A stretch of 64,000 nt of DNA from Megalonaias nervosa (GCA_016617855.1 JAECUM010004381.1:32923-96922); one strand, 5' to 3'. Shown: positions 12,401 through 25,369, counted from the stretch's first letter. A program made the numbers and translations. The notes: generated from the letters alone by a model not told the origin.

Positions 12401-13879
12401 ATACTTTGTGTGTGAAATTAATTTCACAGCTTTTGATGAATTGTGCTGAAACTATAAAGGCATTGGACATGAGGTTGGTCTGCACTTATCTTTTTTCATG
12501 CATTGATGTATTTTGCTAGAGTTACACTCCATGTTGTTCAGTATATGTGATATATATGATAATTTTTTTGTGTACAACTAAATCCAGTTTTTCATGAAGT
12601 GCCCTGCCACTTTGGCAGATACTGAGATAAGGGCAACATGGGCATGTCATTTTGTAATCTTGATTGTTCCAGAGTTATGCACCTTTCTAGCTAAATGTAC
12701 ATTTTAATAGTAACAATGGCGTATATGTTACTATTGCACAGCTTAATCTTTTTCATGTTGAAAAATCCCATCTGTTCAATGCGAATACATCCTCCCAGAG
12801 TGGAAAATTGTCAATAAGATATGGCCCACGTGTGCACCTCACACGCGTATGTGTAGAAAAAAGTAATCTTTTCAAGGACACCATGTTAATGGTTGTGTCG
12901 TTCATGATGTGACAGAGAAAAATTGCCTGTTGTGAGTTTAAACCATGTTCATCTTCTCCCTTCAGTCTGTTTCATGTAGTGTTAACATTCATTTGTCTCT
13001 TCATCTGGGTCTTTTTTATGCTGGTAACCCGTGCCCTTTTTTAGTATTTAGTTCTGGAGGGGTCTCTTGGGTTTCCATGCATCCAATCCTTTAGGTACAC
13101 CCATCTTATTTTCAAAATGCAATTGGTTCACATGTAAGTCATGTTGTAATGCAACATAGGTTCAGATGCAGTTAATAGGAATTCATAATTCCCTTCTTTA
13201 AATAATTGAATAAAAAATCTTTTTTGTGTTTTTCTATTTCACCATTGCATTTCAATACAACACCAGACACACAGCTGTATTATGTCTGCATTTAAAACTG
13301 ACAATAGTGTAAAATACTTTATGCTGATTAATGGAAGTATCTATATTGTTCACATGCTCTTTTTTTCATAGCAGCCATTGCTTACTCATAGCTATTGTTT
13401 AGCTTTCTTTGTCATGCCAAAAAAACCCACCATCCATTTGATGTGCATAAGTCCTCCCTTACAGTGAAGAATAGTCAGTATGATTCCTCATGCAACTTGC
13501 CTTGTCTTGGTATGTTATGTACAAAACAAGCACAGATAGTTCATCTTTACAAAGATGACTATTATCAGGACATCAGAACCTCAGATGAAACCTTTTCCTC
13601 ATAAATCAGGTCTTCAGCATGGTAGTTGTTGAACAGCCTCTAGGAAGAAGTTGGGTGTTGGGGGGTGAGTTAACATCCTTAGGGACATGCACCCTCTCCT
13701 GCCGTGCTTTCTTCTCCAAAATGTCCCTGTTCATGGCCATCTAAGCCTCTTTCCAGAAGCTTGGTGAAGCATCATGCACAGTGGGTGGGTCCTTTCTGTT
13801 GTGAATGAGAGTTCCTGACAACTCCCTGCTATCAAAGACCACAATGTTCTTTCACCAGTCCAGTCTTGTGAAATTAAGG
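12401..13879. other. Non-coding stretch
   Basis: No gene or repeat family was recognised. Confidence 0.4.
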
Positions 13880-14075
13880 GAAGAAGTACCTACCCTTTTG
13901 CAGAAAAGTGCAGTTGAGAGGAACCCAGCCTATTGCAGAAAAGTACAGTTGAGAGGATCCCACCCATTTGCAGAAAAGGGCAGTTGAGAGGATTCAACCC
14001 TTTTGCAGAAAAGTGCAGTTGAGAGAATTCCACCCTTTTGCAGAAAAGTGCAGTTGAGACTCATTCCCCCCTTTT
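13880..14075. repeat. Tandem repeat, unit about 36-37 bp, about 5 copies
   Basis: Each unit contains CCCTTTTGCAGAAAAGTGCAGTTGAGAGGA with small changes (AAGTGCAG, AAGTACAG or AAGGGCAG). It lies just upstream of the DIRS-like reverse transcriptase relic. Confidence 0.85.
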
Positions 14076-14149
14076 GCAGTTAAGAGGATCTAGAACAATC
14101 AGTCTCTCTGATACTACTCATGAATATTTCTGGTCAGCTAGAAAAGTGG

Positions 14150-15180
14150 AAAATTTCACATCATAATTGATCTCTCCCAGTTAAACTGGATTCTTCTGGA
14201 GTAACATTTCAAGATGGAGACCACATCGTCAATTCAGGACGTGATTCATCTGTCAAATTTGGCAATCTCCTGATTTTTCCTACCATCAGAAATACCTACA
14301 GTTTTGCATTTGCTTGGAGCAGGAAATTTTTCAGTTCTGGGTTCTGCTGTTCAAAATCGTTGCTGCATCCAGTCTTCACCTGAGTTATTGGAGTAGTAGC
14401 AATATATCTCTGATTACTGGCAACCCTGATTCTCCTGTATTTTGATGACTGGCTAGTCCAGAACATTCAGGTTCAGTCCCTCCATCAGGAATACAGTAAC
14501 TTGGTCAAGTCTTTTACCCAACCTCAAGAAGTCGGAACTCATTCCATCCAAGGACTTTGTTTACATGGGAATGAACTTCCTCACAAGCCAGAACTTAGTC
14601 TGGGTTCTACTGGATCACATAGATCAAATCCTGGCACTTCTACAGGTGCTGCAAGTAAAATCATCATTGTCTGTTCAATTTTACCTTTCCTTGTTGGGAA
14701 CCTTGATTGCTGTTGCAGATCTGGTTAATTTAGGATGTCTTCATATGCATCCTCTACAGTTTCTCCTTTTCACAAGGTGGAAATCGCACAGATTCTCTAT
14801 GAGCTCTGTCTCATTTCCTCCTTTGTCAGTTGGGATTTTTTTAGCCAAAAAATCAGTTACCTTTTACAGTTACATCACCTATAGAGATTTTCAGTCTCAT
14901 TCGAATCTCTGTTGGAGATAATCAAGATAGGCTTTCATGCCCAGTTAGGGCACTGCATTTCTATCTAAATGCCATGGAATGGAAAAGAAATGGTAGGAAA
15001 TGTCTTTTCCTTCCTCTTAAGGGTTCCATTGATATTTTGGCCTCCACTATCTCATGGTGGATTGTCACCCAAAGCCCATGATTTTCCAGCCATTGTAGCA
15101 TCATGGGTAATCTAAATAATTCTTCCTTAGTGTCCTTAATGAAGGCAACATTTTGGCAGTCCCATACCGTCTTGTCCTTT
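14150..15180 (+). pseudogene. DIRS-like retrotransposon reverse transcriptase/RNase H relic
   Basis: The + strand carries a reverse transcriptase signature, YFDDW (14438-14452), in place of the more usual YLDDW. About 25 codons on comes KKSELIPSKDFVYMGMNFL (14516-14580), then a helical stretch with LLDHIDQILALLQVL, and LGCLHMHPLQFLL near 14740. This order, and the 'KS.L.PS....YMGM' phrase, is typical of DIRS/Ngaro-type elements (family knowledge). The frame is interrupted several times. No tyrosine recombinase or terminal repeats were found, so only an internal piece survives. Confidence 0.6.
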
Positions 15181-15182
15181 TT

Positions 15183-15800
15183 CTACATTTGCTCATTATG
15201 ATGGTGGGCTATAGCGCTGATGATGGTTCGTTTGGCTGCTGAGAGACCCTTGACATTAAGTTGTAAAACTTGTAGGGCCGGTCCAATGGCTTGAAAGTCA
15301 GCGGACATTGCCATGTTAGGGGCTGCTCTTGGTAGTAGCATGTAACCAGGAATCATTGCTGAATTTGGTTTGCAAGTTGGATCCTTTGCTTCCCCAGCCT
15401 CGGGTGAGTAGTGATGGGGAGCATGACGTGAATGCTGATCCATGTACCCCACAACAATGCTCATAATCTCTGGAACACTTCATCCTACTTCTTTACTATG
15501 GCTTCTGGTACTCAGCAACATTCCTTCTCCACATTTGTGTTGTCAGGAAGCAACAACAAAAGTGTTGGCTAAGGTTTATGCCAATGAGAAACTTTCACTG
15601 TACATAGGCATCACCTCACATACAGCAGTCCGCTTGACTTCGAGATGCCCAATCTGGTTAGGTTCATTGCTTGAGGATATGACAGCTATTTCGGCATGGA
15701 GTGTCAAGTGGTCTTCAACGAACATTGTAAACCACTTCCTCATAGCTGAGCCATCTGTGTGCCCTTCTGGCTTCAACCTTCCATGGCATCTGTGAACCAC
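15183..15800 (-). pseudogene. 5' fragment of a non-LTR retrotransposon (endonuclease start)
   Basis: On the - strand, two open blocks (15800-15576 and 15464-15183) lead into LQVLQLNVKGLSAAKRTIIS. This is the common start of a LINE APE endonuclease (an LQLN..GLS..K phrase). The piece stops after about 30 residues of that domain and abuts the DIRS-like relic. The upstream block (PEGHTDGSAMRKWF and following) is of unknown function. Confidence 0.55.
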
Positions 15801-16509
15801 ACTGAACCACTTTTGGACATGCTGGATTAAATTGTCTGGATTGTACCGAACTTAAAGGACTGGGGACAGAGGCACATCTTACCTGAGATTTTCACCTGAT
15901 AGAGAGAACCATGGCTGAATTCTGCAGGTAACAGTACAACCTTGTTGTAAGAGGGTTATTGTAATTAATCTTCCTTTTAATGTTACAGGTCAGATTATGA
16001 TCCATAAAGATCAGAAATATTTATTTCCCCGAGAAGAGAATATATAATTTTTTTCCTGATGTTTACACATTGCTCTGGTAAAAACCTTCAGTATTCCATT
16101 AATATCTTGTAGATGGTTGTTTTTTTAATTTTCTGTAATATTATTGTATTGATGTAATGAACTATGAGGGATCAATTGTTAGGCCAGTCATTAGCCATGA
16201 ATCGTCAGCTTGGTATGGATGCTAAAATGAAAGATTTGTTCAAAATGAGGCATTATGATTGAGAAAATGAAAGCTTCAGTCATAAGGCTGTTCTAACTTT
16301 TGAGACTGATCTGAATATAATTGAAGGTGAATTTCATTTTTGATTTCATATTGAATATAAAATAAGACATGTTATTGAATTTGAATTCATGGTGATAACT
16401 CAGATAATGGGCATGTGAGTGGCAAATTCAAAAATGATGACAAGTGAGGAATTTGAGTTGGTTACCTTATTTCTTACACTGCTGATTAAATATCTATTAT
16501 GCTTCAGTA
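15801..16509. other. Non-coding stretch
   Basis: Nothing recognised. Confidence 0.4.
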
Positions 16510-16655
16510 GCATGAGAGTCTATTAGATACTTATCAATGGTGTTTTTGTTTGGGACAGTGTACTTCAAGTCTATTAGATGTTTATCCATGTTATATTAGG
16601 AACATGTATTTTAAGTGTATTAGATACTTATCCATGGTGTTTTCGTTAATGTCAC
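16510..16655. repeat. Diverged outlying units of the 48 bp satellite
   Basis: Three units with CTATTAGATACTTATC..ATGGTGTTTT..GTACTTCAAGT structure lie about 670 bp upstream of the main array. They share the 'GGTGTTTT/CGTTA' variant with the last unit of the main array at 18178, suggesting one older array. Confidence 0.75.
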
Positions 16656-17326
16656 AACCCCTCCTCAGTATTAGGATTAATACGGTAGAAAAGGTTGACA
16701 TTTTAATTTTGAATTGCTCACGAGCCCCCATTGTCAGCAATGCTGACAACCCAAATACTTGAAAAACTCAAAGTGAAAATATATAACACTATAAAATATT
16801 AATGATAAATAAACTACCGGTATTCAAACAATTTCCAGATATAAATATTTTAATTACACTCCTCTCTTAAATACATTAATTTGGCCTCTTAACAAATGCC
16901 TTCTTATTGCATCATGCAAGAATTAATGTCCTAATGTGAGAGAGTCTCCTTTCATTGAGTAGTCCCTCGCACTCATCTGTGTCAATTCTCCTTTTCCCTT
17001 CTCCTTCTCTCCTGCCACTGCCACTCCTTACTAATTTCTTTCTCCTGCACCCTTCCTTTGCTCCCAGTACTCCGCTATTACTTGTACTATTCTCCTACTT
17101 CCTTCCTTCCCTCCTTGAGAGTTTAGTGTCATCTCTATGTGCACCCTGGGAGTTTCTTGTCGAAGCTTCCTATTTCTTTCCAATTCCACTTCCTCTTTCC
17201 CTTTTCTGTGAGTCTCTCACTTGGAGTTGTCTTTTCCCTTAGAATTTTTTTACATAATTCTAATATCCTCTGCTCCTTTCAAAAGTTCAGGAACCACTGG
17301 TTAATTTCACCCAGGTATTTTTTTTA
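16656..17326. other. Segment separating two parts of the satellite
   Basis: Non-satellite DNA that contains a pyrimidine-rich tract (TC-rich, about 16960-17250). It may be an insertion into the array. No terminal repeats were seen. Confidence 0.45.
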
Positions 17327-18210
17327 GGGACATGTGTTCTAAGTCTAATAGATACTTATCCATGGTGATTTTTAGGGATATGTATTTTAAGTCTAATAGA
17401 TACTTATCCATGGTGATTTTTAGGGACGTGTATTTTAAGTCTAATAGATACTTATCCATGGTGATTTTTAGGGACATGTGTTCTAAGTCTAATAGATACT
17501 TATCCATAGTGATTTTTAGGGACGTGTATTTTAAGTCTAATAGATACTTATCCATGGTGATTTTTAGGGACGTGTATTTTAAGTCTAATAGATACTTATC
17601 CATAGTGATTTTTAGGGACATGTATTTTAAGTCTAATAGATACTTATCCATGTGATTTTTAGGGACGTGTATTTTAAGTCTAATAGATACTTATCCATAG
17701 TGATTTTTAGGGACGTGTATTTTAAGTCTAATAGATACTTATCCATAGTGATTTTTAGGGACGTGTATTTTAAGTCTAATAGATACTTATCCATAGTGAT
17801 TTTTAGGGACGTGTATTTTAAGTCTAATAGATACTTATCCATAGTGATTTTTAGGGACGTGTATTTTAAGTCTAATAGATACTTATCCATAGTGATTTTT
17901 AGGGACGTGTATTTTAAGTCTAATAGATACTTATCCATAGTGATTTTTAGGGACGTGTATTTTAAGTCTAATAGATACTTATCCATAGTGATTTTTAGGG
18001 ACGTGTATTTTAAGTCTAATAGATACTTATCCATAGTGATTTTTAGGGACGTGTATTTTAAGTCTAATAGATACTTATCCATAGTGATTTTTAGGGACGT
18101 GTATTTTAAGTCTAATAGATACTTATCCATAGTGATTTTTAGGGATGTGTATTTTAAGTCTAATAGATACTTATGTATGGTGTTTATGTTAGAGACATGT
18201 ACTTTACCCA
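17327..18210. repeat. 48 bp satellite, about 18 tandem copies
   Basis: The unit contains GGGACGTGTATTTTAAGTC, TAATAGATACTTATCC and ATAGTGATTTTTA. Units from about 17650 to 18150 are nearly identical, while the outer ones differ (GACATGTGTTCTAAG, CCATGGTG). Because 48 is a multiple of three and the unit has no stop in one frame per strand, both strands show long false reading frames of 16-residue repeats. A one-base deletion near 17652 breaks the register. Confidence 0.97.
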
Positions 18211-19216
18211 ACATTGTAGTGCCTGCAAAATTGCTGTACTAGCAGCAGTACCGTAGCTAGGATAGCAAGGCTAAAGGGTCATGTGCAGAAGTTTTACTAT
18301 CACTGCTGAGTTACATTTGCATAAAATTTACCAATCCTGAAACATAAGTTGTTCACAGAGAATAGGGTTACTTGTACATGTGACATGATTTGTGTCTCAT
18401 CTAATAATAATACTTTATTTAGAGATGATATCTCATTTAATTACAGAACTAATCTACCTTGAGGTCTTCTAGCTGTTTTGTACAATGTATGCAGCAGTAT
18501 ATACAACATGAAGTGATAAATTTGGCTTGACACTAAGAATTAAGTCATTCTAAAAATTAAAGAATTAAGTCATTCTAAAAATTTAAGTATCAAGCCTGGA
18601 ACATATACACAGGCATCTGTGAACTCATTATCATAAATAAAATATAAAAGTATCATCCTGCATTGAAAAATTCAACTGTGAAAACAATGTAAATGTAGAG
18701 AAAAGCGGGCAATGTTTCTTTTAATAGAACTATTCAATTGTCTAAGATTTCATCCATTTGAGACATTGATTATGAAAAGAAGAAATGCTAGGAGCCTGCC
18801 TTATATCACAGGGAATGTTGTTTCATACCAGTGGACCAGTATATTGAAAACCTTCTGTTTTTCCTTGGCCCTTGTATAATGTAATTTTTATGTCTGGTAG
18901 ACCTTAAATTTGGAGTACCATCAGCATCTCTTTTGTGAAAGATATTGCGTAGATAGACAGGAATGGCTTTTCTTGATGCCTTTTACATAAGTTTGGTCTT
19001 TCTAGTAAATATTCTTTTGTATTATTAAAATTTTTATATTATTGTGTCGTGGAAATTGGAGGGTAAATGTTTCATTTTAGCTCACCAGGCATTACTGCCA
19101 CATAAGTTTACGGTATCTCCTTTTGTCCTTCATGTGTTATTCATCGTAAGTTTTTTGTCATGCATTGTCCATTTGTAGTTGTTACTTATAACTTCTTTTC
19201 TCAAACCATTCAATAG
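18211..19216. other. Non-coding stretch
   Basis: No gene seen. An 18 bp phrase (AATTAAGTCATTCTAAAA) is duplicated in tandem near 18537-18580. Confidence 0.4.
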
Positions 19217-19310
19217 AATTTGACCAAATTTGAAATGAAGTATCCTGGCATTAAGGTCTTTAAAATTTATTCAGATGATGCCAATCCGCGGTCAGATATG
19301 GGCAACATAG
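19217..19310 (+). CDS. Candidate internal exon of an unidentified host gene
   Basis: A polypyrimidine/AG acceptor (ACTTCTTTTCTCAAACCATTC ending in AATAG at 19216) is followed by 94 bp that is open in the first frame, reading KFEMKYPGIKVFKIYSDDAN and on to RSDMGNI. A donor GTAGGT starts at 19311. The residue composition looks like a real folded protein, unlike the surrounding chance frames. The family was not recognised. Frame and splice sites are seen; expression and gene identity are unknown. Confidence 0.45.
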
Positions 19311-19446
19311 GTAGGTGCTTTTTCTTTGAATCTAAATGTAGATTTTATTTTCATTAGACAAATCACATCTTAAACAGACATTAAATAGAAATTAAAAGTT
19401 GTTTGAAGAAAACCAGATGATGCAGATGATCTTTGATTACCTATGG

Positions 19447-19620
19447 CAGTGGTTCCTAAACTGTGGGCCGTGGACCCACAGGGGCAGTGGAGTTATTCTA
19501 AGGGGTATGTATTTTCTCAATTACCAGAGCCTAAAAGTGCAATTGGCATGTGGGGGTCTGCACATCATTTTTTTAAAGTTGAGAAGGGGTCCTCATTCTT
19601 GAAAAGGTTGGGAACCACTG
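19447..19620. mobile_element. hAT-type MITE, 174 bp
   Basis: The ends are CAGTGGTTCCTAAACTGTGG and, on the other strand, CAGTGGTTCCCAACCTTTTC. They are flanked by a perfect 8 bp duplication ACCTATGG (19439-19446 and 19621-19628). Both the 8 bp duplication and the CAGTGGTTC terminus are typical of hAT elements. It codes for nothing. Confidence 0.93.
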
Positions 19621-20163
19621 ACCTATGGCAAGCAGCAGCTCAAATAATCCTCAAACCTGTATCAAAAAAATGGGCTCTTCAACAGCTCCAGGATCAGCAT
19701 GGTGCATTGTATGCAAACAGACCACTCTTTTCAGCATGAGCAGAGCAAACTACAGCATAAACAGTAGGAATGTTCCTTGTGATATGCTGTGCCAGAATTA
19801 TGTTTGGGGTTGCTACTCTAGCAACTGTGTAACTTCCATAAACACCAGGTGGAAAACCTATAAATAATATTCATCTCCCATTAGGTATACATGTATTATT
19901 AATTTATTTTAAAAGCAGCTTTCATAGAACCACTTTCTTATCAAAACTGTAAGACCGTATCAGACCAATTTCCTAGCATGAACTCATTTCACATTCTTAT
20001 GAAAGATGCCAATACAACATCTAGTTCAGCTAAAATGACTATAAATAGAAATATAGTTATAAAAATGTGAATTGCCACCAGTTTCAGCCGAATACTGGAA
20101 ATCTTTATATGGGTACCTTTTGACCAGAGTTATCTACCTTATTGTTCATTTTGCATTGTAGAC

Positions 20164-20405
20164 CAAGGCCATAGGTGTCCAAGTGGTCTAAGGTGCATGC
20201 CATTACAGATCACGGACATCTCATTTCTGTCAGCGTCGGTGCGAATCTTGGCTTGGTCAATGGTCTGTGGGAAAGCTTGCCAATAGCTTCCCGTGGGTTG
20301 GTGGTTCTTCCCAGGGTTTCCCAGATTCGTCTCCACCGAATATACTGGCTGCAGAGTATATCCTATCTTGTGCTGAAAACTAGCATTAAATCCACAAAAC
20401 CACAA
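20164..20405 (+). mobile_element. tRNA-derived SINE, family 1, diverged
   Basis: The head GTGTCCAAGTGGTCTAAGG and ACAGATCACGGACATCTCA blocks, GGGAAAGCTTGCC, GGTTGGTGGTTCTTCCCAGG and a terminal ACCACAAACA tail follow the family order. This is an old copy with a weak box B. Confidence 0.85.
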
Positions 20406-21929
20406 ACATTTTAGATCATTGTATGGCAGGTATGCAGTATCAGGCAGTCTTGGGCCTTTTGTTTTCTTTTCCCATTGTGAGCAGCTAGATATTTTTAATA
20501 AAAAACTTATTTAAAATAATATAGGTCAAAAAAGATTGCATTGTGGATATATTAATATGTCAATATATATCTTCTGTAATCTCCTGCATTTGTACTTTGG
20601 ATTTATCATATGTATGCAAGTTGCAGTTATTTCTTTTTGTAGATGTACATTTTTAGTAATACTACAGTGTGAAACTTTATAATGTCCATTGCTCAAGTTA
20701 TTTGAGGATATACAGGCAAAGGTAATTATTTCAGCTTGCATTTCTTTAAAAGTGTATTCTCTCACCCATTATGGCTTCTTGTGTAAAGATCACAACTATA
20801 CTTATACAAACAAACAATGGGCACAATTAGTGGTACCGGAGGTATACTGCCTTTAGTTTCTTAAGTAAATTACTCTTAGAAGTTTCACATACTTGATTTG
20901 CATGTACATTTCAGTAAGTTACCTCCATCTGAGGAAATAACTGAACTATAACAGCTGCAATAGGTTCTTTATTTAGCAGTTACTTTTATAATTAGATTCT
21001 CAATTAATGTTTGCCACATCATTAAAGGGGTTTGTTGCAGCATGCTATATGTAAAACAGTAGTATATACTATTTTCTTATATCAGTGGAGTTACGCTATA
21101 TTTGTAGACTTTGGAAAAGAAAGAAATGTCTACATATAGAGCTTTATGACCATGGGATTTTTTTAAGAGTTGGAAGAACAATTACTGATACATCTTTTGA
21201 GGTGTACTGCTGACTTGGATTTTTGTTGGGTAATCTTGCAACTAGAAATTTTCTATGATTGCATACCCTATACATATCACTGGACAAATGTGTCATATAT
21301 TCATAATGGTAAGTAATTTGGAGTAGCTTAACTGTCCTTTGGGCATTCCATTAGCAAAAAATCCAGACATACATTTTCAAGATAACTACTTTGTAACTGA
21401 ATGCATGCATTGAACAATTTTTACAGCACACAAGCTAAATTGATTCATCATGGTTATAAATATTCCCCACCCCCACCCAACAAACCACAATTACTGCTTT
21501 GTTTGAATTCTAATGAGTATATATGATGGGTATCTGAAAATTTCTGAATATTGTGTTATAACTTTTTTGTTTCTTTTAATCTGTCAGTAGATTTAATGAT
21601 GATCAATAGACCAAAAACTGTTTTTTCAAACATGATCAGCTGCTACACATACAACACACCTGACACCTGCAGATATATGCATGATGTAACATAGATAAAT
21701 GACAGTGACATAAAAATGTCAGAGGAGAATAATTATGCTACTGTGCAAGGAGCATGCTCCTAGGATGCTCTCCATCTAATATCAAGGCAGACTTGCATGA
21801 AGTTTGCAGATTCAATTCTTTGTCATATCCTACAATTCTAAGGTGGTTTCATTATTTTATTTTCATTATTTTATGCATGATCTTGAATCCATGGAAGATG
21901 ATCCATGTTCTAGAAAGTATAGTCTGCAA
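20406..21929. other. Non-coding stretch
   Basis: No gene or known repeat was recognised. Confidence 0.4.
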
Positions 21930-23610
21930 TTGGTGAGCTCTGTCTTTCCCTAAAAGACAACTTCCAGTTGGTCCTCAATGAACACAGTTCTGATCTGATA
22001 TCCAATATGGTCACTACAGTGGCCATCATGTAAATTTTGTTATGGCAACTTCTCATGAATAGAAAATTACAATGTCCAGTTGGTTTTAAATAATAATGAT
22101 GCTGATCTGACATCCATTATGGCCACCACATGGTGGTCATCTTGAAAGTCTCATTATCACTACACTTTCTGAATGGATGGTCATATCAGCATGAGATTGC
22201 TTGATGTCTAGTTGGTCCTATATGAAAAAGGTGCTGATATAATGTCCAATATGGACACCACATCTTAAACATCTTGTTATTACAAATCCTCTAGAGTGGA
22301 AAGTCATGTTGACATGGAGTTTTCATTAAAATATTTCTTATCATGTTGGTCCTGAATAAAAATGGTACCAATGTGAGGTCCATTATGATGCCATGAAAGC
22401 CAGCTTGTAAATTTTGTTATCACTACTTCTCCCGAATGAATGGTCATATTAGCATGGGGTTTTTACTTCTAGCATTCTAATAATGTTTTGTTAATCCTGA
22501 ATTACATTGGTGCTGATCTAATGTCATCTGTAAAATTTTGTTTTTGCTATGCCTCCAAAATGGAAAGTCATTTTGACGTATGGTTTTCATCGGGAGAGTT
22601 CTTATGGTATCTAGTTTGATCTAAATGAAAATGACTGACCCTCAATATAGCCACCATGATATCTATCTTAATAATATTATTTTCTCTACTCCTCTGCAAA
22701 TGGACAACAATATCTATATGGGGTTTTCACCAAAAGACTTCTTATGATACTGAATAGGTTCTAAATGAAAATAGTGTGTCACACATCAATATGGCTGCCA
22801 TGATGGCCATCTTGAAAACATTGTTGTCACTACTTCCTTGAATGGATGATCATTATGACACTGAAAGTTGTCTAATGTCTACTTTGTCCTAAATGAAAAT
22901 ATTGCAGATCTGACATCAGTACAGCAGCTAATTTGAAAATCATTATTGCTGAAGAATATCAGAGATGGTTTCAACACTTGGCTCTTTAAAGAAAGAAATG
23001 GTCTTGACTTATATTTGCAGAAATTCTTTTCACCCAGTAGAGCATCAGTCTCTTTGAAGGACTCTTCTTGTAGCTGCTGTTCCCAGATGGATGGCTATAT
23101 GGGGTTTATGTTAAAAGACTTAGACATCTAGTTGTTCCTCAGTGGAAATGGTATTGAGCTGTTATCCAATATGTCGTTGTTGTTGTTGTTGTTGTGGGGC
23201 TTAACGCCATTTTTCAGCACACGATAGGCTATACATGGCGGCCAGTATTAATGGTGGAGGAAGAAACCGGGAAATCCCCGGAAAGAACCACCGACCCACG
23301 AGAAGCAACTGGCAAGCTTTCTCACATATCCACATTCGCCGAATCCTAGACTCGAACCCACGCAGACAGAATCCAATATGTCAACCACAGCGTCCATCTA
23401 GAAAATCTTGTTATCTCTACCCTGCTGAACAAATGGTCATATTGACCTCAGGCTTTTTACTAGAAGACTTCATATGATACATGTATGTTGCAGATCATGC
23501 ATGAAAATGGTGCTTTTGACACTGCTAACATGGCTGTCTGCCATGGTGGTCATCTTTTAAATCTTGTTGTAGCTTACTTCTCCTGAATGGCTGGTCATAT
23601 AAAAAATAAA
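21930..23610 (+). repeat. Degenerate tandem array, unit about 150 bp
   Basis: Phrases recur in fixed order: TGAATGGATGGTCATAT, ATGGGGTTTTCAC, AAAAGACTTCTTATGATGTC, TAGTTGGTCCTAAATGAAAATGG, CTGATCTGACATCCA, ATATGGCCACCA and GCCATCTTGAAAATCTTGTTAT. Units are heavily diverged. A SINE (23176-23370) interrupts the array. Further units occur at 25370, 31550 and 32400-34060. Confidence 0.8.
23176..23370 (-). mobile_element. SINE family 1, 5'-truncated
   Basis: On the - strand it begins inside the tRNA-like head (TCTGTCTGCGTGGGTTCGAG) and runs to a (CAA)n end. It is flanked by a perfect 12 bp target duplication, ATCCAATATGTC (23164-23175 and 23371-23382), so it inserted already truncated. Confidence 0.95.
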
Positions 23611-23639
23611 AAATTCTAGTAATGTGTGAAAATATCTGA

Positions 23640-25290
23640 GTGGACTAAATTCCAAAAAGTCACCAGTTTCTCTCAGTAACATCGATATAAGTCATACAGT
23701 GACTTTTATGCAGGGTATTATAGATTCATTCAGCAAGTATTTTAGTAGTGTCAGAGAAAAAGTGAAAACTTTGATCCTACTTTTCTAAATGAGAACCTAA
23801 AAATAATGAACCATTTACATTGGAATGTAGTTTATATGCAGTTTACATGCAGTTTACAAAACACTGGAAACATGTTAGCAAGGCTTCAGGATTAGATGGA
23901 ACTACTCTCAGAATACTTGACTTGTCTGTACCTGTGTTAACCAAGTAAATTACTGGAATAATCAATGCCAGTATTGGAACAAATGAATATAGTATCATGA
24001 CCTCCTTAAAATTGCAAAAGTGACACCTATTCTTAGGAAAGGTGACAGGGAAATCCCCCAAAAATTACAGATCGAATCCTATCCTACCTATTCTTTCTAA
24101 AGTAATAGAACATATTGCAAATTCTGTATATTCTTATTCAGAAGGAATAGTCAGGATTTTGACATTGACACTTATGTCAAACAATAATGGAGTGAAATGA
24201 ATAAACGAAACCTAACTAGGATTGTTTATTTGGAATTTAAATACATGAGCTATTCCATCTTAATTTCAAAAATGAAATACTACAAGTCTCATGACAACAC
24301 TTTCCATTGGTTGGCTTCATAGCTTCAAGAGAGAACACAGCAAATGTGCATAGGAAGATCAGCATTGCAAATACAAAAAGTATCAAAACCAGATATCCCC
24401 AAGAATCAGTCCTTGGACCTCTATTATATGTGTCACATAAATGATATGGATGTAAATGGAAATAAAATAAAATGAATGCTGATAACAAATTCATAATGAC
24501 AGGCACAGTTAGGCAAAACACATTTAGATTTCACCCTAAAAGGATTATAAATTGAGAATGTATCAGGTTTAAAAACATTTTGGTGTTCATGTGGACAGAT
24601 TTCTACAATGGAATGACGAAGTATATAAAGTTTTATATTCAGACATTATCTTACTAAGATAAATAAATATCTTCCTGTGGAAACAAAGGTTCTCTGTTAT
24701 AATGCTTATATTTTGCCCCTTTTAGACTATTGTGTTGGTATTGGAGAAATTGTTCCAAGAACAATATTGACACGCTTTCACGTCTACAAAAAAGAGCAGC
24801 TCAAATTATACTTTCAAAACCACTTGATGTACCAAGCAAGCCACTCTTCCATGAATTGAAATATATGGATTTATCAGGAAGGATTTATTACCAAAAAAAC
24901 ATTTTACTGTATATTTCTTCAAGGAATTTCTCCACAATGTCTTGAGGAATTATTCATAACAAATGCATCAGAATATGATTAAGATCTGTTCATGATGGGA
25001 ATTTTTGACTTCAAATTTAAGCCCGAGTTGGAAGCCTTCAAAAAGCCTTTGCAATATTATATACTTTTTTGTATGAAATAGTATTCTTCAAAACATCCAA
25101 AAGAGTGATAACCTGAAGTTAGTTAAAGAAAAGTGTTTTTCTTAGGTTTATCAGCATGTGATTTTTGTCATTAATACACAGACACTGCATTATGATGTAA
25201 ATATTATATACATTTTTTCCACATTTAAGCAGAATGCCTTAATGGAGGGCGGTTTGATACAAAATGAGTTACCTTATATAAATAAATAAA
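23640..25290 (+). pseudogene. CR1/Jockey-like LINE reverse transcriptase, heavily decayed
   Basis: Blocks in RT order appear on the + strand: KASGLDGTTLRILDL near 23880; an 'LRKGD' phrase near 24035 with NYRS and LPILSKVIEHI near 24060-24115; an SVLGPLL phrase near 24398; then LSRLQKRAAQIILSKPLD (24775-24830) and FHELKYMDLSGRIYYQK. The QKRAA phrase near the end is common in CR1/Jockey-group elements (family knowledge). The catalytic box is not intact. A run of ATT repeats at 25290-25308 probably marks the 3' end. Confidence 0.7.
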
Positions 25291-25333
25291 TTATTATTAT
25301 TATTATTATTGTTGTTGTTGTTGTTGTTGTTGA
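25290..25333. repeat. (ATT)n/(GTT)n microsatellite at LINE 3' end
   Basis: ATT units give way to GTT units. This may be an expanded LINE tail. Confidence 0.85.
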
Positions 25334-25369
25334 CATTGGTTTTCAGAGAAAAAATTTATATAAATTCTT

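Noticed and set aside
17640..18170. CRISPR-like array
   Set aside because: Units are contiguous and nearly identical with no variable spacers; an animal satellite.
17307..18242. Long open frames of 16-residue repeats on both strands
   Set aside because: They follow from a 48 bp satellite unit (divisible by three) with no stop; opposite-strand frames of equal quality argue against coding.
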